Shown: positions 21,396 to 29,245 of the stretch, in pieces
Position numbering within the stretch: position 1 is the first letter of the stretch
How the letters are laid out: each line of letters opens with the position of its first letter
Virus record (IMG/VR): IMGVR_UViG_3300025009_000054
Span: 1 to 64,000 of that record
Origin: a virus
DNA: 64,000 nucleotides
Reading direction: 5' to 3' (one strand)
Position numbers and translations under genes: made by a program
Notes under the pieces: generated by a model
What the model was told of the DNA's origin: nothing
Databases searched by the model: none
Seen by the model: only the letters and a program-made list of their open reading frames with translations

Positions 21396-22424
21396 CTAGT
21401 AGGTGGTTGTTCCATGCTCTATTTCGTCAAGTATCTTTACAGGTTCACCAGGCTGCTGTTCAAAGACATCTTTCCCAAATTCCGCACCGTACTTTTCGGA
21501 CTCTTCAAGCTCTTTGCGCAGCTTCATATCCCGCTCGCGGTCGTTCTTCGGCACGTCTTTCCAAGCTTCGTTCCGGTTTTCTACCTTCGCGAATGCACAT
21601 GCCCAATCGCTTACGAGATCGTTCCATTTACTCTGGAGTCCAGCGGAATAGTCCGCGTTCTTGGACGCTTTAAGAGCTATCTTTACTTTGTCGATATCTA
21701 CCTGTTCCATGCGGTAGCTATACATCTGCTTATAGCTATTCAGCTCAAAATTGAGCGGTTCGAGTGCCTTATCACGTATGGTAGTAGCACGCTTAACTAT
21801 AGTCTCTAGCCGCTTTAACTGCACTGGATATGTGTCACCGTAAGTGCTGAAGTTCTTTCTAGCGATTGCCACCGTATGTTCGAACCTATCATTAGCCTTC
21901 TGAATTCCGGCGTATACGGTCGGATAGGCTGTCATCAGTCTCTCTTTGAGCTTCTCTTCCATGCTGGTGATTCGTACTTCCATGGCAATTCCAATTAGGT
22001 GCTCGACCTCCCATGGAGTATCTTCTACCATATCACATAGAGCTGAGAAGGACTCGATGCTTTTACGTATGGCCTTGACTTCATTGCTATCGGCATTATT
22101 GTCTAACATTACTTCTAATGAATCGTGGCAATGCATCCCACTGTTATGGAGCCAGTAGACAAGGCCATCTATCGTGCCGATTTTTTCATTATAGTATGCA
22201 TTGATGAGTTCTTTGTCTTCCGGTAACGGATCAAACGCCTTGGATTCGTAGTACCACTGTCTATCTTCCAGATCGAACTCGATCTTGTTACCGTCATCGC
22301 TCCTTAGCCCATGGGACCTGAGTATCGCGTCGTGGCTACTCTCATTCGGTTTTGTGATAATCGCGTCGTGACTACCGGCATATATGTCCCTTAACCTTAC
22401 AATGTTAAACTTATTACTACACAT
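21396..22424 (-). CDS. Helical hypothetical protein
   Basis: 342 residues. A short internal duplication near the N-terminus (GSHDAII / SSHDAIL) is followed by long helical, charged segments without a catalytic motif. The start has a weak GGGGGC site. Possibly a structural or DNA-associated protein; no family assigned. Confidence 0.65.
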   Translation of the reverse strand: MCSNKFNIVRLRDIYAGSHDAIITKPNESSHDAILRSHGLRSDDGNKIEFDLEDRQWYYESKAFDPLPEDKELINAYYNEKIGTIDGLVYWLHNSGMHCHDSLEVMLDNNADSNEVKAIRKSIESFSALCDMVEDTPWEVEHLIGIAMEVRITSMEEKLKERLMTAYPTVYAGIQKANDRFEHTVAIARKNFSTYGDTYPVQLKRLETIVKRATTIRDKALEPLNFELNSYKQMYSYRMEQVDIDKVKIALKASKNADYSAGLQSKWNDLVSDWACAFAKVENRNEAWKDVPKNDRERDMKLRKELEESEKYGAEFGKDVFEQQPGEPVKILDEIEHGTTTY

Positions 22425-22457
22425 TCTAGAATGCCCCCTGTACCTATGATAGGGTAG

Positions 22458-22892
22458 CTACGCTACCCTTAATGCCTGATGTACCGCTAACCAGAAATTG
22501 TATGTGGTGCAGTTGTTTGTACTAGCGATATCGATACCATCCTTCTGAAACTCTACATCGATGTCGTCTGCTTGAGTATCCCTGTCGTACGTGTCATCTA
22601 CCCAGAACGTAAACAGCAGTACGTAGTCGTTAGGTAAGTTTATATACAACTGCGCTCGATCATGCTTACCATCACGATCATTGATTTCTCCGTCCCACTC
22701 AAGTCCCAGGAATTCCATGATGTCGGCGACAACCGCTACTTCGAACTCTGTACAATGCGCACTAGCTGATATTGTGCCGAATCCTATACCGTTTTCCTTG
22801 GCTTCTTCAATGCTCACTCCGATCATACTTGCTTCTTCTCTGACCAGCTCTTCCCAGTTATCGTTAATGACCTTCTGTGTTCTATCTTTCAT
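22458..22892 (-). CDS. Hypothetical protein
   Basis: 144 residues from ATG 22892 (TTAGGAGGATAAC). Helical N-terminus, then a beta-rich C-terminal half (LYINLPNDYVLLFTFWVDD). Start 2 nt below the upstream stop. Function unknown. Confidence 0.65.
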   Translation of the reverse strand: MKDRTQKVINDNWEELVREEASMIGVSIEEAKENGIGFGTISASAHCTEFEVAVVADIMEFLGLEWDGEINDRDGKHDRAQLYINLPNDYVLLFTFWVDDTYDRDTQADDIDVEFQKDGIDIASTNNCTTYNFWLAVHQALRVA

Positions 22893-22894
22893 TG

Positions 22895-23320
22895 TTATCC
22901 TCCTAACTCTATATCGTCTGCTGCCTCGCGCAACATCTTTACCAGTTCCTCTGCTGGAAGCTCGTCGATGAACCCGTACATGCATGTTAGTAACTTGTCG
23001 GCCTTCTCAGCATAGCTCATCGTTGAGTACTGGTTTAGTACGTAGTCTATGCTTGCTCCTAGCGCATCACCCTTCACATCTTTGTTGGGTATGAAGTTAT
23101 TTAGGTAGTCCTGACCATACCCCACCTTATGGCCACAACAATGATATACCTCAAGTACGATCTCGTTGTAGTCAGGTGATTCTACAATTGCGGCCTCTAT
23201 TGGGCTGCTACCATTTTCCCCGATAATAATTGGAGCGTTATTCCCAATCGCTATCGTCTGCGCTACCAACGAGTCAGCAGTTATCTTCTGCTGACAATTC
23301 GGACATGTTAGTGTTTTCAT
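22895..23320 (-). CDS. Zinc-ribbon hypothetical protein
   Basis: 141 residues, ATG 23320 overlapping the upstream TGA (ATGA). The N-terminus CPNCQQK and a later YHCCGHKVGYG supply two Cys pairs typical of a zinc ribbon. A helical acidic tail follows. Function unknown. Confidence 0.65.
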   Translation of the reverse strand: MKTLTCPNCQQKITADSLVAQTIAIGNNAPIIIGENGSSPIEAAIVESPDYNEIVLEVYHCCGHKVGYGQDYLNNFIPNKDVKGDALGASIDYVLNQYSTMSYAEKADKLLTCMYGFIDELPAEELVKMLREAADDIELGG

Positions 23321-23649
23321 ATTGCTACCCACTCCTCATTTGATGAATAGTATGCAGTCGCGTCACCACGTTCCCAGTATGGAACGTACCCACCACGGTC
23401 GGCTCCCTCTGGATGATCCTCAAGGTAGCCTTCACCAGAATAGTTGGTTACTACTTCTTCGTGATCCCACGTATCATCTTTGTAGAAGTTCTGTACTAGT
23501 GTTACTTTGCCACGCATAGTCGCTGGGCTGTAATGTCGCTCATTCATCTCTTTTGCCAAATCTTCACTTGTTATCTCCGGTTCGTCTACCGGACATATCG
23601 ATTGGTTCTCGCATTGCTCTGCCGGAACCGGACAATCTTCGCAGTTCAT
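23317..23649 (-). CDS. Distal part of an apparently interrupted gene; shares a module with a virion-cluster protein
   Basis: 110 residues from ATG 23649 (GGAGGAGATT site). The frame upstream stays open and protein-like to a TAA at 23845 and then into 23845-24003, so this may be the 3' half of one 229-codon gene split by a nonsense codon. The C-terminus (HPEGADRGGYVPYWE...AYYSSNEEWV) and the preceding TSEDLAKEMNE...GKV are homologous to the end of the protein at 49159-50286. A CEDC...C cluster lies near the start. Confidence 0.65.
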   Translation of the reverse strand: MNCEDCPVPAEQCENQSICPVDEPEITSEDLAKEMNERHYSPATMRGKVTLVQNFYKDDTWDHEEVVTNYSGEGYLEDHPEGADRGGYVPYWERGDATAYYSSNEEWVAI

Positions 23650-23844
23650 AATCTCCTCCACTATCTCCGCATCCCACTCTCCATCAGTTAAGCGAGATGC
23701 TTTTACTTTCGCCTTGATATCGTCTGATAGTGCGCCCCATGTCGGGATCCTGGTATTCTTCGGATTCTTTTCATAGTCATTGGCGGTAAATTCGCGGTAT
23801 ATGTCGGTATACGCATTTTGTATCTCGCCACTATCAACATCACT

Positions 23845-24003
23845 TTATATATCACTTGACCAGTACCCTCTACATTCAGTATAGAGGAATCCGTATGTAG
23901 CTACGGTTCCATCCTTAAATACGATCAAGTTTCCTATCGTATTGTCTACCTGTGGACCAATGAAAATGTGATAATCTATTTCACTCCTAAATTTTGTTAT
24001 CAT
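23845..24003 (-). CDS. Proximal part of the interrupted gene
   Basis: 52 residues (MITKFRSEIDYHIFIGPQVDN...YWSSDI) from ATG 24003 with a GTGGAGGATAGCG site. It ends at a TAA in the same frame as 23317-23649. The 65 codons between the stop and ATG 23649 read as ordinary protein (for example NPKNTRIPTWGALSDDIKAK) but have no start. Either a nonsense mutation, stop readthrough, or two genes. Confidence 0.55.
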   Translation of the reverse strand: MITKFRSEIDYHIFIGPQVDNTIGNLIVFKDGTVATYGFLYTECRGYWSSDI

Positions 24004-24145
24004 CGCTATCCTCCACACGCATTACAGTACATGCTACTACTCCATCGACACGAACCATTAAGTCTGCAGCATCTCTGACTAAGTCAACTGCATTATGGCT
24101 ACTAATGACCTCAGTATCAAACTCAATCTCTAATTTAATTCTCAT
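23987..24145 (-). CDS. Small hypothetical protein
   Basis: 52 residues (MRIKLEIEFDTEVISSHNAVDLVRDAADLMVRVDG...). The start overlaps the upstream TGA (ATGA), the site is GGTGGAGGGTG, and the end overlaps the next gene. Beta-alpha pattern, function unknown. Confidence 0.6.
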   Translation of the reverse strand: MRIKLEIEFDTEVISSHNAVDLVRDAADLMVRVDGVVACTVMRVEDSDDNKI

Positions 24146-24417
24146 TTGACACCCTCCACCTTCTGTACAAAGATGCTATCGACTTTCAGTTCGGATGTGG
24201 TGAGTAGGTATTTCAGGTTGCTTAATCTCACCCAACCAATTGCCATCTGCTCAAGTCCATGCTCTATCGTATCTGACACTATCGGACCGTTTGGTCCATC
24301 TTCAGTCTCTACATCTAGGCCACACCATCCGGAGAGTTCGTGCCCTATGTATTCGCGTAACTGCTTTTCATCTGGGACATCTACTACCATCGATATCAGG
24401 TACAGATTCTTTGCCAT
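24142..24417 (-). CDS. Small hypothetical protein
   Basis: 91 residues from ATG 24417 (GTGGAGGTAGCAAG). Beta-rich start (NLYLISMVVDVP), acidic middle. Lies in a run of overlapping small genes driven from 24698. No family recognised. Confidence 0.65.
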   Translation of the reverse strand: MAKNLYLISMVVDVPDEKQLREYIGHELSGWCGLDVETEDGPNGPIVSDTIEHGLEQMAIGWVRLSNLKYLLTTSELKVDSIFVQKVEGVK

Positions 24418-24430
24418 CTTGCTACCTCCA

Positions 24431-24658
24431 CTAATCTTCGTCTTCGGGGTATTCCTTATCAAGGTCGTGTATCTCGATTGTTGCTGGACGAACGATATAT
24501 CGGTGATTTATAGCATCGTTGTCAACGTCCGGTAGTCGGTGCAAGTTCTGATCTCCAGCCTCCTCACCAGCATCGCGTACATCGGTGTAGAACTTTGCCT
24601 CATCGAGGTTTATTTCACCATTTCGTTTCACTATTACTAAGTATCCATCTATTTTCAT
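24431..24658 (-). CDS. Small acidic hypothetical protein
   Basis: 75 residues, ATG after ATGGAGGTAGCG, 40 nt below a repeated promoter. First gene of the unit running to about 21.4 kb. No recognised motif. Confidence 0.65.
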   Translation of the reverse strand: MKIDGYLVIVKRNGEINLDEAKFYTDVRDAGEEAGDQNLHRLPDVDNDAINHRYIVRPATIEIHDLDKEYPEDED

Positions 24659-24697
24659 TCGCTACCTCCATGTTGGACACACTCCAGCGTCCTACAA

Positions 24698-24729
24698 GTG
24701 TAGACGTTTGGTGCCCCGCAGATGGTGTT
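24698..24729 (-). promoter_or_regulatory. Repeated phage promoter, copy 16
   Basis: AACACC-17 nt-CGTCTACAC. Leader hairpin GGAC/GTCC (24675-24692). Directly downstream of the large non-coding region. Confidence 0.65.
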
Positions 24730-25147
24730 CATTTTATCTCTGTGGGGTATATAGACAGCATATATAGGGTACATGGCGGAGATAAGGATAGGGGAAATAC
24801 TATATACATTGGTTCCACCATATCGTTACTGTCGTCATATACCTTGACGACTTTCTGGCCGTCACTATCGTCACTGTCGTATCTATCGTCATCTCCGTCC
24901 TGTCGTCATGGCCGTCACCTATATATGGGGTATTGGGATATACTATATGGGGGTATACCTATATATGCCTGGGCTTAAGGGATATATGGGTAGTATATGG
25001 TATATGGGGTATATACTCTATCTCTGGGTGATATCTCCTATATATGGGATATAGTATATACTCTATCTGGGAATCTAGGTCAGATATCGACATGAGATAT
25101 CAAATAGATATCGACATATATCAGATGGGATATCGGAGTATACTCAA

Positions 25148-25164
25148 TGTGAGTCGGACTCACA
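25148..25164. promoter_or_regulatory. 17-bp palindrome, copy 1
   Basis: TGTGAGTCGGACTCACA, perfect around the central G. Same sequence as copy 2 except for the central base. Confidence 0.6.
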
Positions 25165-25223
25165 CAGTGGGTGATTCCTACCGGGACCGAGACAATCAAT
25201 GATAACTGCTCTACGCGTAAGCA

Positions 25224-25240
25224 TGTGAGTCAGACTCACA
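25224..25240. promoter_or_regulatory. 17-bp palindrome, copy 2
   Basis: TGTGAGTCAGACTCACA, 76 bp centre to centre from copy 1. The flanks extend it to ATGTGAGTC/GACTCACAT. A dyad site for a dimeric protein is likely. Confidence 0.6.
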
Positions 25241-25372
25241 TCCGATAATTGGCTTTTATAAGCGTAAAGAGCGCCGTAGCCGATATCTGATGAGGGCAAT
25301 TGGAGGGTAGTACATGAGTAATTGGAAAGATAAACACAGGACGCAAGAGAACCGGTTCCGGTGCCTCTGTAT

Positions 25373-25402
25373 GGGTAGTGGTGGGTAGTGGTGGGTAGTG
25401 GT
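25373..25402. repeat. 10-bp tandem repeat
   Basis: GGGTAGTGGT three times in a row with degenerate copies beyond (GGATAGTTGT). Confidence 0.75.
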
Positions 25403-25571
25403 GGATAGTTGTAGTAGCCGTAGTGGTATAATCCGGAGCATGAAGCGATGGCTGTAGTGAGAATCCGGTGTTTATCTAAAGGGGGTCTTTTACGCGTAGA
25501 CAATATCTCTTTTACGCTTGGGATAGTATATCTAACCATCTTCTGATATATACAATTTATGCGGGAACGGT

Positions 25572-25631
25572 GGGAGTGCTATACACTCTATCCTCACACT
25601 ACGTGAATACACCTTAGTAAGCAGCACTCCC
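25572..25631 (-). terminator. Long-loop inverted repeat
   Basis: GGGAGTGCT/AGCACTCCC 9-bp arms with a 42-nt loop, about 65 nt past the stop of the gene at 25698. Terminator or control stem. Confidence 0.35.
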
Positions 25632-25697
25632 GAATAAATTACTACCTCTAATACACGTTCTCTTACTAATCCTTTACACACTCATCAATCACCATTA

Positions 25698-25916
25698 TTA
25701 CGTCTTCCTCTCCTTCCGAAGGATTGCGGACTCACATGACTTACAGTGGTTATAAGCATAACCCGCGTAGTCATCCTCGTATACCTTCCTCCCGCAATAT
25801 GTGGTCGCTGGTATAGGTAACGTTTCTCCCCACCCACCAGGCTCTTTAATAGCGTGCCTTATCTTTCCTACCTCGAAGTTCTTATTCCCACTTATAACGC
25901 ACGTCCATCTGATCAC
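25698..25916 (-). CDS. Small Cys-containing hypothetical protein
   Basis: 72 residues from GTG 25916, overlapping the upstream TGA (GTGA) with a GGAAGGAAAG site. C..TYCGRK and HCKSCES could form a zinc ribbon. It is the last gene before the 1-kb non-coding region. Confidence 0.6.
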   Translation of the reverse strand: MIRWTCVISGNKNFEVGKIRHAIKEPGGWGETLPIPATTYCGRKVYEDDYAGYAYNHCKSCESAILRKERKT

Positions 25917-26293
25917 TGGTTCTTTCCTTCCGCATATATAATGACCTTATGGACATCTTTCCTTACCGCAATATCAATAAGTAATTCCCACCAAGGCTCT
26001 CCACCGCCCATATCGGCTGTTACCTCCGGAATATGGACTATTCCATGCATAAAAATGTCACATGAGTCCTCGAACGGCAGAGTGAAGACGTAACCTGAGT
26101 CCTCAGCTATGATATCAGGTTCACCTTCTGGGGACTTCCACTGTACTGTAACTTTTGCTCCAGGCATAGGGTTATTACCAACAATCATAATCTTAGATTC
26201 ATCGTATTCCACCTCCAGATCACACGCAGCCAGCTTCTTTACTCTATTTAGTAGTTTAGAGAACTTATCACCCTCAGTAATGCCGTATATCAT
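25913..26293 (-). CDS. Hypothetical protein
   Basis: 126 residues, ATG after ATAGGAGCATTATT. Alpha/beta composition with no visible catalytic motif. Confidence 0.65.
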   Translation of the reverse strand: MIYGITEGDKFSKLLNRVKKLAACDLEVEYDESKIMIVGNNPMPGAKVTVQWKSPEGEPDIIAEDSGYVFTLPFEDSCDIFMHGIVHIPEVTADMGGGEPWWELLIDIAVRKDVHKVIIYAEGKNQ

Positions 26294-26303
26294 AATAATG
26301 CTC

Positions 26304-26642
26304 CTATTCCTTTCTTTCTAGAACTACCTCGAACTTCTGATGAAATCTAGTGGGTGTGTATACCTCTCGCTCTCTTGTTGGTAGAGTTACGATATAATCT
26401 CCAATACGCACATTACGGATAATTCTGTTACCATACTCACGCTCTGTGGTCAGTATAACTGCAGTAATTTGTACGGGTGATGGTAAACTATTACTCATGG
26501 CCTGTTCTATATCGTATCCTGGAGAATCACTCCTTATGACATCGTGTGTAAATCCATATAACGCTGGTGAGTACCGATAACCATCTTCCATTCCTAACTC
26601 AAAAATGACTGCCGTGAGTTCTTCCTTACACCTTACCTTCAT
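26304..26642 (-). CDS. Tandem paralogue, copy B
   Basis: 112 residues, ATG after GTTGGAGGATTAAC. Clear paralogue of the next upstream gene: both begin MKVR and share F[ED].GMEDGYRYSP, GFT.D[VI]I..DS.GY and GDYI[VI]T. Probably a tandem duplication. Function unknown. Confidence 0.7.
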   Translation of the reverse strand: MKVRCKEELTAVIFELGMEDGYRYSPALYGFTHDVIRSDSPGYDIEQAMSNSLPSPVQITAVILTTEREYGNRIIRNVRIGDYIVTLPTREREVYTPTRFHQKFEVVLERKE

Positions 26643-26644
26643 AG

Positions 26645-27025
26645 TTAATCCTCCAACAAATGGCGCATGTGCATCGCACTATCACAGCCACCATCGTAAT
26701 AGTGTTCAGGCTTCTCGTCGATTACTTCAAATAACAGATCGAACCTTTCATTCGGCACAACTGACTTAACACCCTCTTCATCTGTTATGATATAATCACC
26801 TTCGTGGATATCTAGAAATGGCAACATGTCACTAATTACTAAAACTGGCCTCACCTCTATGGGAGGTGTACACATCTTTATAGCTATTTGTGGATTATAT
26901 CCTACTGAATCCTTAGTGATGATATCTGATGTGAACCCACCAATCGGTGGTGAGTACCGATAGCCGTCTTCCATGCCCCACTCAAACTTCTGTGCATCAA
27001 ACCTCATATTGAGTCTTACTTTCAC
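26645..27025 (-). CDS. Tandem paralogue, copy A
   Basis: 126 residues from GTG 27025 (GTGA overlap, GAGGAGATAAA site). Paralogue of 26304-26642 with a His/Cys-containing C-terminal extension (HYYDGGCDSAMHMRH). Function unknown. Confidence 0.7.
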   Translation of the reverse strand: MKVRLNMRFDAQKFEWGMEDGYRYSPPIGGFTSDIITKDSVGYNPQIAIKMCTPPIEVRPVLVISDMLPFLDIHEGDYIITDEEGVKSVVPNERFDLLFEVIDEKPEHYYDGGCDSAMHMRHLLED

Positions 27026-27255
27026 TTTATCTCCTCTCGGAACTTTTCTATATCGGCATTACATATCCTGACCTTCCCAAACCAGAATGGGTATACGAAC
27101 CATACCCATATCTTTTCCATTATAGGTCCACCTGTCAATCGTAGTTCTTTACAATTAATACAGTACACACCTTTAAATGGCCAGAACCATATGTAGACAT
27201 CGACTAACTCTGCATTACAGCAGCATACCTTGTTACCTATTATAGCGAGGTTCAT
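27022..27255 (-). CDS. Small Cys/aromatic-rich protein
   Basis: 77 residues from ATG 27255, overlapping the upstream TGA. CCCNAE..., CINCKE and C near the end suggest metal binding. Two Trp/Phe-rich stretches (YIWFWPFKGVY; IWVWFVYPFWF) could associate with membrane. Function unknown. Confidence 0.6.
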   Translation of the reverse strand: MNLAIIGNKVCCCNAELVDVYIWFWPFKGVYCINCKELRLTGGPIMEKIWVWFVYPFWFGKVRICNADIEKFREEIK

Positions 27256-27407
27256 TTTAGATTCCTTTTGATAATATCGATAGTCAGTACCCACAGTAAC
27301 AGCACTAGGATTAATACTACCTTAGTCCTATTTGTATCTGGAGCAACTAGACCCGATACAAATCCAATAATGCTCGTACCTACCCATATTCTCCAATCAC
27401 TAATCAC
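27252..27407 (-). CDS. Small membrane protein
   Basis: 51 residues (VISDWRIWVGTSIIGFVSG...VVLILVLLLWVLTIDIIKRNLK) from GTG 27407, nine nt from GGAGG. Two hydrophobic segments and a basic end. It overlaps both neighbours by a few nt, as is usual here. Too short for a family call. Confidence 0.55.
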   Translation of the reverse strand: MISDWRIWVGTSIIGFVSGLVAPDTNRTKVVLILVLLLWVLTIDIIKRNLK

Positions 27408-28233
27408 TTAACATTTCCTCCTCAAAATCGGTCACTTTTAGATTCATCATGTCTGCGATTTCGTCTGCAGTAGTACCGGTTCCGATCCATTCCAATAATG
27501 TCTTGAAAATCCTTCTCCACTCACTATTTAGATTATCATGCGTAGATAAATGATCTAGGTACATCTTAACTTCTGTTAAGGTATCACCAAACTTATCACC
27601 ACTATATCGTATTTTATACGACAAGTGGTGCAATACCTCATTAAGATGGCTATCCGGCATATCGTCTGAGTTAGCACCACAATTTGAGCAGACATATACT
27701 TCGTGGTATGCTCCAGTAGCCTCGTCCTTGACATGGGTTACGTTTTTGATTGATCTTCTACACATTCCTGAACATGCGTTACTACCATCAGTGCAATGGC
27801 AGTCGAAGTACAATTCGGTTGTTAGAGGGTGCACAAGTTTCTTGCTAGGAGCAAATATCTTATTAACTATGTCTATACCTTTTTCAGTAGGGCACACAAG
27901 TCCACTACACATAGTTACTAACCCTTTGGTCACCAAACTTTTATATATGTCTATTGTCTTAGGTGTTGATCTGCAACTACAATTCTTTAAAACAGCTTTT
28001 CTTAACGCGTACTCTTCGTCGATAGATAGTGGTATATTACTAATAATCTTTCTCAGTTTGATAACCTCAGTAAGCAGAGTATCTCTATCTTCCTCAGCCT
28101 CGGTCATATTATAATCACATGTGTAACACGGAGTAGTCTTATCAGTACAACCATTACAGTACCTGGTGCGCATGATATTCCTATCAATAATAAGGATTAA
28201 CTCTGAATCTGTAAACTCTCTAGGTATTCTCAT
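27400..28233 (-). CDS. Multi-zinc hypothetical protein
   Basis: 277 residues from ATG 28233 (TTCGGAGGTGG site). Several Cys groups: CNGCTDKTTPCYTC, CSCRS, CHCTDGSNACSGMC, and CSNC. The C-terminal part is helical. A helix-turn-helix-like stretch (TKGLVTMCSGLVCPTEKG) follows the second group. Probably nucleic-acid-associated; function unknown. Confidence 0.65.
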   Translation of the reverse strand: MRIPREFTDSELILIIDRNIMRTRYCNGCTDKTTPCYTCDYNMTEAEEDRDTLLTEVIKLRKIISNIPLSIDEEYALRKAVLKNCSCRSTPKTIDIYKSLVTKGLVTMCSGLVCPTEKGIDIVNKIFAPSKKLVHPLTTELYFDCHCTDGSNACSGMCRRSIKNVTHVKDEATGAYHEVYVCSNCGANSDDMPDSHLNEVLHHLSYKIRYSGDKFGDTLTEVKMYLDHLSTHDNLNSEWRRIFKTLLEWIGTGTTADEIADMMNLKVTDFEEEMLSD

Positions 28234-28441
28234 TTTCCACCTCCGAATTGAGTATCTCATTAATAATGCATCTAGCTATATCGATAGACCTAGCTGCTAT
28301 TTGAGTATTGCTATTATTGCCACCAAGATGTACCGCGAGTGGGCCCGCCATACGCGAGGCCATTTTCGCACAGATCATTGGTCCGTTAACGTCTATGGCG
28401 TCTATGAAGTCCGCCATAGAGTGTGCACTAAATTTACTCAT
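28220..28441 (-). CDS. Small hypothetical protein
   Basis: 73 residues from ATG 28441 (GTGGAGGAGAAA), overlapping both neighbours. Helical, no motif recognised. Confidence 0.6.
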   Translation of the reverse strand: MSKFSAHSMADFIDAIDVNGPMICAKMASRMAGPLAVHLGGNNSNTQIAARSIDIARCIINEILNSEVENENT

Positions 28442-28835
28442 TTTCTCCTCCACCGTACATGGCGTCTTCTTCTGGTGAGCCATTCTTTGTTATTACTGAT
28501 ACTTCTTCACATCTAGATATCAGACCCTTAACCGGATTATTCTTGAGTATGAAGTTAATCTGGTCTATGATATTTGACATAACACCAGGGATCGATGTTA
28601 CTACAATCTCCATTCTGTAATTCTTAGTCTCATCACTTATCTTGAGTAGACACTCCATGCATGTCTCGGTAAGTGGTATGTGAACCTTCACTGATTGAAA
28701 CGACTTTGCACATTCTGGACACACAACTGTGCTACACGCTGAGCAGGTTGCCTCGGTATTCATTGCGATTCCACCAACTCTACCATGAGTGGTACGAGTA
28801 GTGTCACTAGATAATGGTGTTCCACTAGACATCAT
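28434..28835 (-). CDS. Zinc-ribbon hypothetical protein
   Basis: 133 residues. The start overlaps the upstream TGA (ATGA; a second ATG follows at once). CSACSTVVCPECAKSF plus a later CMECLL gives a probable zinc site. Acidic C-terminus. Function unknown. Confidence 0.6.
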   Translation of the reverse strand: MMSSGTPLSSDTTRTTHGRVGGIAMNTEATCSACSTVVCPECAKSFQSVKVHIPLTETCMECLLKISDETKNYRMEIVVTSIPGVMSNIIDQINFILKNNPVKGLISRCEEVSVITKNGSPEEDAMYGGGENE

Positions 28836-29245
28836 TTACCTCTATTCATAGCTATTTGTACCGCCATCAAAAATATATCATCATCTGACATGTTATTAGC
28901 CGTATCTACTAGAAATTTTATGCTAGTGTCGACATGTAACCACACCTGATCAATTATATCCCCTCGCTGTCGGGTACGTTTTACCGCCAGATCTCCACTA
29001 TCGTCCATTCCCCATTCTTCGCCCATAGAGTTAAATGTGCCACCGATAAGAAGATGTTCAAGTAATATAACCGCCTTGGGTCGACCACGCCATTTGGGCT
29101 CTACTACCTCAACTTGCTGCTGTATAGCAGGTTTAGTGGTCGTACTACACTCTTCTCTGCAGTTATCACACATCTCGTACTGTTCAGTCTGACCATTCGA
29201 TACCTGATCAAATAATTTACCACATCGTGGGCATATCAGTATCAT
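28832..29245 (-). CDS. Zinc-ribbon hypothetical protein
   Basis: 137 residues; CPRCGKLF...CDNCREEC at the N-terminus is a zinc ribbon. Start overlaps the upstream stop as TAATG. The C-terminal half is helical with no catalytic motif. Confidence 0.65.
   Translation of the reverse strand: MILICPRCGKLFDQVSNGQTEQYEMCDNCREECSTTTKPAIQQQVEVVEPKWRGRPKAVILLEHLLIGGTFNSMGEEWGMDDSGDLAVKRTRQRGDIIDQVWLHVDTSIKFLVDTANNMSDDDIFLMAVQIAMNRGK

Larger units (their letters stand above)
24730..25697. other. Large non-coding, repeat-rich region
   Basis: Nearly 1 kb with no convincing gene on either strand. The left part has the shared 20-bp element at 24845-24864, about eight further CGTCA boxes (24830-24925) and long TATATGGG/GGGATATA runs. 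The centre has two near-identical 17-bp palindromes (25148-25164 and 25224-25240). The right part has a 10-bp tandem repeat (25373-25402) and a long-loop hairpin (25572-25631). It is a candidate replication origin or master control region. Confidence 0.55.

Noticed and set aside
23845-23847. Genome-wide stop-codon recoding
   Set aside because: TAA, TAG and TGA all end compact overlapping genes elsewhere, so one in-frame TAA is a local event.
25144-25539. Minus-strand 131-codon frame as a gene
   Set aside because: No ribosome site, it covers palindromes and a tandem repeat, and composition is not protein-like.
27241-27400. Additional tRNA genes
   Set aside because: I looked for acceptor/T-arm patterns in all gaps; only 29712-29796 folds as a tRNA.
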